Origin: Juglans regia
Lineage: Eukaryota > Streptophyta > Magnoliopsida > Fagales > Juglandaceae
DNA: 64,000 bases
Direction of reading: 5' to 3'
Assembly (NCBI RefSeq): GCF_001411555.2
Contig: NC_049907.1
Span: forward strand, 11,092,622-11,156,621
Under the pieces are notes generated by a model that was not told where the DNA came from, did no database searches, and was given only the letters and a program-made list of their open reading frames with translations. The translations under genes were made by a program, and so were the position numbers. Shown one piece after another: positions 1-9,040 of this stretch (its first letter is position 1; each line of letters begins with the position of its first letter).

Positions 1-600
1 TAGTTATTTTTCTTCCTTCTTTAAGCTTCCATTAAATAGGCATTACAATTGTTATGGATTGATTTTGAGAATTTATGATTTAAATACAAGGATGAATCCT
101 AGAATTTTGATTTTGGGACTTTTCAATATTCAGCTCATATTGCATTAATTATTTTCTAATATAGCTTAGTTCTTAATTTAGTTTGTTTAATCTTTTAGTT
201 CCATTTCATATTAGGTTAATTAGGACTTAATTAATTTCAGTTTTATTAATTAATTTTCTGATTAATTGAGATTGTTTAGCTTAGTTGGTTCCTTGATTGT
301 TAATTTCAATTTGTTAGTTTTTTACATTTCATTTTACATTTCATTTCGACACTAAAAAAAGCTAAAAATATGAATTTAGTCCATGACTAGTGCCCATTTC
401 ATTCCTGTTGCACTCTTCCATTCATTGCACATATCACCACTTTTATTTTCTCTTTGTGAATATTTTCACAATTTTAAATGAGTTTGATTTTAAGCAATTT
501 TCTCTGAGGAGACAATTTAAGAATTTATTCATAATTATTACGTAACATCCTTTTACACTTGGAACAGCCTTCGTGCTGCTCATTTTTGAGTGAGTTATGC
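1..600. other. AT-rich sequence, no gene seen
   Basis: No coding region can be supported. The stretch is rich in TTAATTAA-type words and has short self-similar phrases (ACATTTCATTTTACATTTCATTT near 320-345). It could be the worn end of a retrotransposon LTR, but no terminal motif, primer site or target duplication is visible, so it is left unassigned. Confidence 0.4.
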
Positions 601-1045
601 AGTGACATCAACAATTCTATCAGTTCTTGGTTCTTTGAATGAAATTCCAAGAGAGAGGGCCCCGATAGAAAGATAGAAATCGTGTTCGGATTGCTTTTCT
701 CCTTTCTCCATCATACTATGATTTCTAGATGCCATTCCAAGCTCCTTCATCTAATTCCTATCGAATGGTATCCTCAGAATGCCCTTCGTGCCTAAGACGT
801 GAGTTCAAGGGCTTTGATAAGGAAATGCACGCACTTGTTGTTCGCACTCAGGTATAGGATTTCAAGCGGATCCCTTTATCAGCAAGTTTGGGAACAGTTT
901 CATTTCGGCTTTTGGTTTGGGATAGGAAGCTAAAGTTGGGACAATCATAGAAGGAGGTGATTGGAACTGGCCCAGTGGGTCCTCTGAATGGCAGGAAATC
1001 ATTAGTGCCATGCCTAGTGATTTACCCAACCTAGCAGGTCAGGGG

Positions 1046-1080
1046 TGGGTCGGCCATAGGTTCGAATCCTGCTACCTTTC
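1046..1080 (+). pseudogene. 3' half of mitochondrial-type trnP(UGG), truncated
   Basis: The stretch GGCCATAGGTTCGAATCCTG followed by CTACCTTTC resembles the variable loop, T arm and acceptor 3' strand of plant mitochondrial tRNA-Pro. No D arm, anticodon arm or 5' acceptor strand is found upstream, so this is a fragment and cannot form a tRNA. The final acceptor bases differ slightly from the functional gene as I remember it. Confidence 0.5.
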
Positions 1081-1983
1081 TTATGGATCATCCTGTGGTT
1101 ACCAAATGAAGCGAGAGTGTATACTCTTGAACTCAGGGAGCAAGACCCTAAAAAAAGTTCAAGAAGCTATAAAGAGTGGTAAACTCTGAAAGCTCTATCT
1201 CCACATCGATGAAGGAAGAGTACTAAATGTTCGCATGGCTTTCCTTCTCTGTTGTACACTTGAAAATAGGGAATTACAACTTTAAGCCTTTGCACAAGCA
1301 AGCATGAGAGAAGCAAGACAAGTAGAAGCTTTGCTAGTAGCAAGATGAGGAAGCTTTTCTTTACCCTTGTACGCACAAATCTAGCTCATAGCAGCATTGC
1401 CGAGTTCCGTTACTTAGTATAGAGATTGGAACAACTTAGCGCGGGAAGTCCCTTATCTCTCCCCATTCATGCAGTCCGAATGTTTGAGGATGTGGTGTCG
1501 GGTCATAGCTCTACCTAGCGTGCCATCTTGCATGCAAGCGAAGCTTTATTGGCAACAATAAATAGCTCATCGAGTGATGAATGATGCAGCCCCTACCTCT
1601 GAAAGCTGAGGGAAGGCAGTGCCATTCTTGCGCCTGTCCCCAGTGGAAGAATGAGTGATCCGTTCCTTGCAGATCATGGCCTTACCACTCAGTCCTCGAT
1701 GGCCAGTGGGGGGGTAAGGGAAAGCACCCACTCCATAACAAAATGAAAAGCAGTGAGCTCCGCAACAAAATTGAAGCGAGCCGTGCTAAGTAAGTAGCAT
1801 CTAGAATAGAATCAAGAGCAACTAAGAACAACAAATCGAGTATCTAAAGTTGGGGCAATCATAGAAGGAGGTAAATGGAACTAGCCTAGCCACGAAGTGA
1901 CAAAGAAACAATAGAAGAAAGGAGTGTAGGATTAGTATGGTGTTGCCCCAGTAAGAAGTTCGTGAGGTACCGTTGTAGCTTAT

Positions 1984-2018
1984 TCCCTCTCTCTCTCTCT
2001 CTCTCTCCCCCCCCCTTC
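1984..2018. repeat. (CT)n microsatellite followed by a C run
   Basis: About twelve CT units run directly into a ten-base C tract, inside the mitochondrial-like block. The compound pyrimidine tract probably expanded after transfer to the nucleus. Confidence 0.9.
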
Positions 2019-2216
2019 CTCCAAAAAAGAAGGAGAGAGTTCCTAGCTGCTAGATCCTAGATTGGAGGATGTAGGTAAGTCTGATTGTTCTGACTTCTAC
2101 TATTATAAGTTGCCTTAAGACGCCTTCCAATTCCAGCCAAATAGGGGCACTTGCCGGTGAGGAAGATCCCATTTAGAAGAACGGAGAAAAACCTAAGTAT
2201 CCTTTCGCCTTGAGCT

Positions 2217-2534
2217 TGTTGAAAGAAGAAATATATGCTGAAATTCACTCTGTTTTCATTGAATGTTTTTGTCTATAGTAGACGGTATTTATACAACATG
2301 TAAAGAATAAAAAATAATTGAGTTGGTTACAAAAGCACCGTAGAGACTAGTAACAAATTCCTTTGCTGTTAGTTTCTAGAACTTACATTCGGTTGTGTAG
2401 TGCTCTGCTATGTGGTGTTCTGCTGATGTAAAATATGATGGCTTTGTAGGTGTCCTCCATTGCTCGCTGTAGTGTTCTGCCAAGTGCTCTCATTCTGTTT
2501 GTGAAAAGGTGGCATAGAGTCAGTTACTTCAATA
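2217..2534 (-). repeat. Copia 3' LTR (left copy)
   Basis: This 318-bp LTR pairs with 6742-7059. Read on the minus strand it ends in CAACA, but both copies begin TATTGAAG instead of the usual TG, so the first dinucleotide was already TA in the parental element or changed before insertion. The polypurine-type tract (minus-strand CTCGAAGGGGCA) abuts it at about 2535-2547. Confidence 0.93.
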
Positions 2535-3931
2535 TGCCCCTTCGAGTTCAAGGGGGTATCTACCACGTTGAGACTCGCTCTAAAAAGTGTAAATTTCTCT
2601 GCAACTAGTGGCTTTATTAGGACATCTGCAATTTGTTCTTTGGAGCTACAAAATTGAACTTGTAGTGCACGGGCAGCAACTCTATCCCTCACAAAGTGAT
2701 AATCAATGTCCATATGTTTTGTTTTGGAGTGATAGATCGGGTTGACAGATAGATATGTGGCTCCAATATTGTCACACCACAAGATTGGAGCCTTAGAAAG
2801 AGAAATACCAAGTTCTCTAATAATGATTTGAAGCCATATGGTCTCAGCAGCTGATGATGCGAGTGATTTGTACTCGGCTTCTGTTGTTGATCGTGCAATA
2901 GTTTGTTGTTTCTTTGAGCTCCAAGAAATGAGATGATTTCCAAGATAGATGCAGAATCCTCCAGTTGACCTTCGATCGTCTGGACATCCTCCCCAATCAA
3001 AGTCTGAGTATGACTGAAGCGTGAAAGTGGACTGCCTTTTAAAGAGTAAGCCATAGTTGATTGTGGCTTTGAGATACCTAAGGACTCGTTTAACAGCAAT
3101 CTAGTGAGAAATTTTTGGAGAATGCATGAATTGACAGATTTTATTAACTGCAAAGGAGATGTCTGGCTTGGTGAGAGAGATATATTGCAAACCACCAACT
3201 ATGCTTTTGTAGAGAGTTGGGTCATTAAAATCTAGAGAGTCAAATTTTGATAACTTGAGAGATGCTGCCATTGGAGAGGAGACTGGTTTGCATTGATCAT
3301 TTGACTTCGAAGAAGCAAGCTCTTGATGTATTTTTGTTGAGTGAGCAAAAGGACTGCATCTGTGTACTTCCAGTCCAAGAAAAAAGGAAAGCTGACCCAA
3401 ATCTTTTATTGGAAATGCAGAGCCTAAGTCACGAAGAAGGAGATTGATGGCTGCAGAGTGTGAGCCTGTGACAACTAAGTCATCCACGTACACTAAGAGA
3501 TAGAGAGTAACATCAGAATGCTGCAAGATGAATAGAGAAGGGTCTACCTTTGAAGCTGTCAAACCATATGAAAGTAACCATGAGCTAAGTTGAAAAAACC
3601 AAGCACGGGGTGCTTGTTTTAAACCATATAAAGCCTTGTGCAATTTGCACACATATGTGGGATGTAGTGGATCTACAAATCCCTGAGGTTGCTGCGTGAA
3701 AACATCATTAGGGAATGAACCATGCAAAAATGCATTTTTAATATCAAGTTGGCGCAAGGGCCATGATCGAGTGACTGCAATGGATAAAATAAGCCGTATT
3801 GTAGAAGACTTCACCACTGGGGAAAAAGTCTCATTGTAGTCTAATCCATGCTGTTGATGATACACTTTAGCCACAAGAATAGCTTTCCTTCGTTGAAAAG
3901 AGCCATCAATGTTTGTTTTGGTGCGAAACAC
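2408..3931 (-). pseudogene. Copia reverse transcriptase and RNase H, frameshifted
   Basis: The RT reading frame (3931 to about 3101) shows [30 protein letters not shown] and the catalytic YVDDL at about residue 149 of that frame. RNase H follows in overlapping frames: ARSTTEAEYKSL-type residues near 2860-2900, then WCDNIGATYLSVNP, SKTKHMDIDYHFVRD and QIADVL. At least two frameshifts separate these parts, and the TKP motif after DVL reads IKP. Copia RT copies RNA into cDNA in cytoplasmic virus-like particles; this copy cannot make the full protein. The frame runs into the 3' LTR, as is common in Copia elements. Confidence 0.9.
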
Positions 3932-4138
3932 CCACTTGCATTAGAGAATGTTAGCTACGGGTGTGGGAGGTACAAGGGACCAGGTGCAGTTTTATTGAAG
4001 TGCAGCATATTCCTTGGCCATAGCCTCTCTCCATTCTGAAAATTTTGAAGCTGTTGAATAACTAGAAGGTTCGTCTGGGACAGTCAGAGTCGTGGTGAGA
4101 CAAAATCGGGTGGAGTAGGGAATGGTTCCATCCGTAAA

Positions 4139-5400
4139 CTACCTGGGTCTAGATGAATTTGTCTGTGCTCGTGTAATGATTGGAGATCGAGGTGGCTGTA
4201 AATTTATTGGAGGAGAACGAAGAATAGGAGTAGAGGATAGTGCTGAAGAAGTTGGTGTCGGCAGAACAGAGGATGCGTGAGGACTTAAGGTAGACGATGA
4301 AGAAATAGAGTTGTGTGGATTTGAGTTTGGACTGGGCCCAAGGACAGACAGAGAGAGTAAAGGTAGATGCATGGTTTTTGACTGGGCTGGAGGAGATGGA
4401 TGAATGGGTCGAGATTTTGAAAGTGGAAAGGAAGCCTCATTAAAACTGACATCCCGAGAGATGTATAATCGGTTTGTGACTAAGTCAACGCATTTATAGC
4501 CTTTATGCGAAGAACTGTAACCCAGAAAAAGACATGAAACAGAACAAAATTTTAATTTATTTGAAAGATATGGTTTGAGATTGGGCCAACATTCACATCC
4601 AAACACTTTCAAAAATTTATAATCTAGTTCAGAATTATAAACTAGAGAATGTGGTGTTTTATTTTGAGAGTGAATGAGGGGAGAAGATTAATCAAATAAA
4701 CCGCAGTTTCAAAAGTATCGGCCCAATAGGAGAAGGGTAGAGAGGAATGAGCCAATAAAGCGAGCCCGATTTCAACTATATGCTGATGTTTTCTTTCAAC
4801 AAGACCATTTTGTTGGTGCGTGTGAGGGCATGAGAGACGATGAGTAATGCCTAATTTTTGACAAATTGGAGTTAATGGTTTAAATTCACCTCCACCATCT
4901 GTTTGTAAAATTAGAAGTTTAGAATTGAACAATCTTTTAAGATAAGGCAAAAAAGTATTGAAAATTTGTGTAACATCTGATTTTAATTTGAGTGGGAAGA
5001 ATCATGTATACCGTGTATAATGATCAACAACAAAAAGATAATATTTAAAACCAAGTCGTGAAACATAAGGGGCTGGGCCCCATAAGTCAGCACAAATAAG
5101 TTCTAAGGGCATGGAATATTTGGCCTGACTATTACAAAAGGGCAACTGATGACTTTCAGCAAGTGAACATTCAGGGCATTTAAAGTTTATAGTGCTGGAA
5201 GAAAAAGGCAGGCATCTTGTGTGCTGAACATGTGAAACCAGTGCTAGAGAGGGATGCCCCAGCCTGCGATGCCATTGTTCCATAGTGGTTTTTTCGCCAA
5301 GATGAGTGGATGGAGATGGAGAGGCAGTGGAAGGGAAGACATAAAGACCATTATGCGTTGGCCCTGTGAGGAGGAGAGTCCCCGTGTGTTTGTCCTTCAC
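4139..5400 (-). pseudogene. Copia pre-integrase and integrase core, broken
   Basis: The zinc-binding pre-integrase part is at 5400-5002: WHRRLGHPSLALVSH supplies the histidines and CPEC the cysteines. The first catalytic Asp is in FVVDHYTRYT at the end of that frame. After a break, 4950-4642 carries the second Asp (LQTDGGGEF) and the third acidic residue (NGLVERKHQHIVE). A further frame (4612-4139) encodes the family's integrase C-terminal extension (KVFGCECWPNLKPY, then a Pro/Ser-rich stretch). Integrase would join cDNA ends to host DNA. Stops and frameshifts between the three frames show that it is dead. Confidence 0.9.
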
Positions 5401-5451
5401 AGAAAAGTGAGATGAGTGAAACTCAAAATAGTAAGAATTATCAAGACAAAA

Positions 5452-6690
5452 TTAAAGAACAGAGACTAAATTCTTAGTGATGGAGGGAACATGTAACAAA
5501 TTACGAAGTGAAAATGAAGAAGAAGAAGGCACGGGTTTGAAAGAAGAGTCACCAAAATGTTGAATGGGAAGACCACTGCCATCTCCAACTCGTATTGTAT
5601 CACCACCACTATACTGTTCAGAAGAAATATTCAAGTTATTCAAGTCATTTGTTATATGATGTGTAGCTGCTGAGTCCGGATACCAGGATGAATTAGAAAA
5701 TGATGCAGGGGTAGTGTAGTTAGCAGAAAAAGATCTTGGAGCATCAAGTTGATAAGAGTGATCAAACCTGTATTGGCATTGAAGAGCGAAATGGCCAGAT
5801 TTATTGCAAACCTGACATGCAGGGCGCTGGGCAGTATATTGAGATGCAAGATTTGTAGAATTATGGAAGGAGTTGGTTCTTCCACCACGAAAGTTGGAAT
5901 TAAATCGACCTCTCCCTCGACCTTGGCGTCCACTGCGAGAGAAGCCTCGGCCACGTTGGTCACGCCCGCATGAGGCACTGAAGTTAACAGTGGGTTTAAC
6001 AGAGGATATTGCATTCCTTGTTAGATGGGATGCTCGAGCCTCATGTATGAGCACAAGTTGGTACAGCTCATGTGAAGAGAGAGGCTCTGCTCTAGTTGTT
6101 ACCGAAGTGATAAAAGGTTCATAAGATTGTCCAAGGCCATTTAGCAAGTATGTAACAATCTCTTTGTTAGGAAGATGAGTTCCAGTGGCAGCGAGAGAAT
6201 CAGCAAGAAGACGAACCTTTCCAAAATATTCAGAAATCGGTTGATCACCTCTAGAAAGATTAGTGAGTTGAAAACGCAGTTGAAACTCTTTTGCTTGGGA
6301 GTGGGAGGCATACATTGAAGCCAAGAGAACCCATAGAGCTCGGGCAGAGGTAGATGATAAAACGTGACCAATAATAGAGTCAGATAGAGAGGAGAATAGA
6401 ACGCTAAGGTCAAGTTGGTCCGTGCGCCTCCAATGTAGAAGAGAGGGGTTGGCTTTGGGTATGGTAGTGGAGGATTCAGTAATGGTTTCTGGGGGTGGGG
6501 AAAGAGACCCATCGACATAACCAAAGAGGTCTTGGCCTCTGAGATAAGCCGAAATTTGTACTTTCCATAGAAGATAATTATCATTGGTAAGTTTGGTGGA
6601 GATGATGTGTGAGAAGGAGGATAAGGTGGAAGTGGGAGGAGGGGAAGAAGGAGGAGGAGGAGGAGGAGGAGGTTCGGAAGAAGAGGCCAT
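5452..6690 (-). pseudogene. Copia gag with nucleocapsid knuckle and protease start
   Basis: One 412-residue frame is open. It opens with a short Ser/Pro-rich segment, followed by the gag core (LTNDNYLLWKVQISAYLRGQ, then a UBN2/retrotran_gag-like region with QAKEFQLRFQLTNLSRG). An Arg/Gly-rich basic linker comes next, then one CCHC knuckle (CQVCNKSGHFALQC, about residue 292). The aspartic protease start WYPDSAATHHIT follows near residue 337, where DSA replaces the DTG of other proteases as is normal in Copia. The start ATG at 6690 lies just downstream of the primer site. The frame stops inside protease, so no complete polyprotein is possible, although gag itself could still be read. Confidence 0.88.
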
Positions 6691-6741
6691 GGATCAGAAA
6701 AAAAAAAAAAAAGACTGGTGGTCTTAAAGCTCTGGATACCA

Positions 6742-7059
6742 TGTTGAAAGAAGAAATATATGCTGAAATTCACTCTGTTTTCATTGAATGTTTTTGTCTA
6801 TAGCAGACGGTATTTATACAAGATGTAAAGAATAAAAAATAATTGAGTTGGTTACAAAAGCACCAAAGAGACTAGTAACAAATTCCTCTGCTGTTAGTTT
6901 CTAGAACTTGCATTCAGTTGTGTAGTACTCTGCTATGTGGTGTTCTGCTGATGTAAAATATGATGGCTCTGTAGGTGTCCTCCATTGCTCGCTGCAGTGT
7001 TCTGCCGAGTGCTCTCATTCTATTTGTGAAAAGGTGGCATAGAGTCAGTTACTTCAATA
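6742..7059 (-). repeat. Copia 5' LTR (right copy)
   Basis: This is the partner of 2217-2534. The minus strand has a TATA-like GTATAAATA at about 6809-6817, a plausible start site for element transcription. The primer-binding site lies immediately inside, at about 6728-6741. Confidence 0.93.
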
Positions 7060-8640
7060 GAGCTAGGGTCAAAGATCAGTCATTACTCTTGAATTGTATA
7101 TTCCAAAACTCGCTTTCACGTGGCGAACCGGTATTTTCTATGATCACTTTACGGCATTCTTTAAGCTTACTTGGTCACCGGACAGAGTGAGAACTACTCA
7201 GCTCACTGCAGAGGAGAAGTTTGACTTCTAAGAGTTGATCCTCTACGAATCGTGCGGGAAGTTTTCCCATCACACGGCTCACCAACTTGATCTTCTGCGG
7301 GAATGATATGTCCGAATAGACTAGGAAAAAGAGGTACGATGCACTCATGCCTCTCCCGCATCAAGTTGACCGACCCCCCTATGTAGTGATTCTATCAATC
7401 ATATACGTTGGTAGGGCCTTCCTCTTATTTATGCTAGAAAAGAAAAAAGAAATCCTACTCTCAACAAAAATGAGAAAGTAGGCAATTCTATTAGAGAACT
7501 TATTGACAGCTCCCAGTTGACATCTCATGGGTTATTAGAATAAATGGACGTAGTACAACCAGTACGGTTGTTCTTGTGAAAGGTGGGGTTCCAAACCTTC
7601 AGCCCATTAGCAGAAATGCTCCCGCATTGCATGGAGATCAGATCAGATACTATCATAACTGTTGGGGATCGGAACAGGATTAAGCCCTTAATAAGCATGC
7701 ATATGAGTCTTTGCTGTCAACCCCAATCCTTCGATTTCCGGATTGGCACTACGCGGCCCTGCATTAGGTACACAAGTGGACGCATTCAAAAAAGTTTCCA
7801 ACAACATCTCAGTAACAGCGGTAGAAGATGGAGATAGCTTCCCACTATAGGATAAACAAAGTGAATTAATTCTGTTTTCTATAGAGAATAGCAACAGAGC
7901 GCCGTGATAGATAGGGGCATGACTTGATTGCTTGGCTATTTTTTGTTTCTAACTGCTGGCTTTTTTTGTTTTCATTTGGTATTTTGGCTTAAATGCTTTG
8001 ACTCCTCGATACCAATTTATACCGCATTCATCTTTCAGCAAAGTTGCATTTTGTTTTTTTGCATTTGTGTTGGGGAACGAGAAGTCTAGAGATATTTCAT
8101 AAAAAGCTGCACCCATGGGCATATGCCCTGGCGGGCCTTCCCTTTCCACCAGAGCTTCATGGGCTTTGCCCCGTTCCCAAATCATATGTTTGGATGTGAG
8201 CTATACTCCGTGAGAGCCAAACGGGCATATGGCCTTGTCCGTCAACTAGCTGAGATTGCCTGAATGCTAGCACAATTTACCTCACAGGTAGGGGCCCAAT
8301 CATACTCAAAAGAAGAGTTTGAGCCTAGCTCAGAAGGAACGCTAGAGCTATATGCTCAAGACAAGCAAGTCGAAAGTTGTTTTTGGGGAGCTGGGTAGAG
8401 GGAACAGAGGCTCCTAGCTAAAGATAGCTTGTCTCGCCTATGAGTAGGTACGAATTCTCCCCATTTATGGCCCACAATATGATCAATTATACAAATAGGC
8501 GAAATGCTTATTTCCATTATGTATAGCAAGGAGAGCTTCAATCCCAAAAAAGCCTACTTATTCTACTCGAAAACCTTATTCTTGGAAGTAGGAGAGAAGC
8601 CAATCGCAGCTGCATTTCTCGAGCTTGGGATTGTTGAGCA
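7060..8640. other. Organelle-derived (mitochondrial-like) insert, right part
   Basis: This continues the block interrupted at 2216: the GAGCT duplication joins the two sides. The phrase CGTGCGGGAAGTTTTCCCAT (about 7249) and the CTCTCCCGCATCAAGTTG segment near 7351 look like plant mitochondrial intron or intergenic DNA. A 78-codon minus-strand frame at 7949-8185 and a 68-codon frame at 7688-7894 have no family I recognise and are probably chance frames in transferred DNA. The composition changes sharply near 8640, where AT-rich nuclear sequence resumes. Confidence 0.55.
8440..8555 (-). pseudogene. Degraded plastid-type rps19 fragment
   Basis: On the minus strand, ATACATAATGGAAATAAGCA and the following bases read IHNGNKHFAY-like residues. 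Next comes PICIIDHIVGHKWGEFVPT, which resembles the C-terminal part of plastid ribosomal protein S19 (IYITDRMVGHKLGEFAPT as I recall it). Both ends run into unrelated sequence. The piece is short and diverged and probably reached the mitochondrial-like block before nuclear transfer. A mitochondrial rps19 origin is less likely given the wording of the motif. Confidence 0.45.
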
Positions 8641-9040
8641 AAGTTATCATGAAGGGCATATATTTTTTCCGTTTTAACTTTTTGAGTACTTTTGTGTTTT
8701 ATGTTAATTTTATGTTTTTTATAAAAAATTATTTTTCAGATCATCATTATAAAGATATAGTAACAGAAGGATTGGCTTATAAAGATTGAAATCAATAGAT
8801 GAATTTTAACTTTTAAGCAAACCAGACATTTTAATACTGGACACTTTCTATCGTGCATACTTACATAAGTACCTATATTTTTGCATATGTTTTTCATGGA
8901 GAAAAAAGAAATTAAAACAAGTGGAAATTAAATATTAAAGAACAAGAAGGCTCCACCAGTTGTAAGAGCTGATCTTCACATGATAAAAACTTGAGTAAAT
9001 GCGAGCAAAAGGAGAGCAGAGAGGGAATCTTTAATCTTTG
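8641..9040. other. AT-rich spacer and 3' flank of the KLCR gene
   Basis: This is the sequence downstream of the KLCR stop codon (minus strand), so its right part should include the 3' UTR. No other gene is visible. On the minus strand an AATATTTAATTTCC-type AT-rich stretch near 8925 could serve as the polyadenylation region, but no clean AATAAA can be assigned with confidence. Confidence 0.4.

Larger units (their letters stand above)
600..2216. other. Organelle-derived (mitochondrial-like) insert, left part
   Basis: This block has the base composition and phrasing of plant mitochondrial intergenic DNA and is unlike the AT-rich nuclear sequence on its left. It holds the 3' half of a mitochondrial-type trnP near 1046-1080 and no open reading frame I recognise. 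A phrase near 931-971 (AAGTTGGGACAATCATAGAA) recurs at about 1838-1886, which is a direct repeat inside the block. The block is cut by a Copia element at 2217 and resumes at 7060 on the far side. The mitochondrial assignment is recognition from memory; a search against Fagales mitogenomes would settle it. Confidence 0.55.
2217..7059 (-). mobile_element. Ty1/Copia LTR retrotransposon, two LTRs, coding region decayed
   Basis: A 4843-bp element lies on the minus strand. Two 318-bp direct repeats (2217-2534 and 6742-7059) are its LTRs and are flanked by the 5-bp target duplication GAGCT (2212-2216 and 7060-7064). Next to the right-hand (5') LTR is a primer site close to the initiator tRNA-Met complement TGGTATCAGAGC, here with one extra C. 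A purine-rich tract lies just inside the left LTR. Gene order on the minus strand is gag, protease, integrase, reverse transcriptase, RNase H, which is Copia order. By hand count the LTRs differ at about 12 positions (roughly 96% identity), so the insertion is moderately old. Short LTRs and compact size suggest the Ale/Retrofit group, an inference. The host DNA on both sides is mitochondrial-like. Confidence 0.95.

Noticed and set aside
7949..8185. 78-aa frame with MIWERGKAHEAL start
   Set aside because: It sits in the organelle-like block with no recognised family. Could be a mitochondrial orphan frame, but nothing supports a gene.
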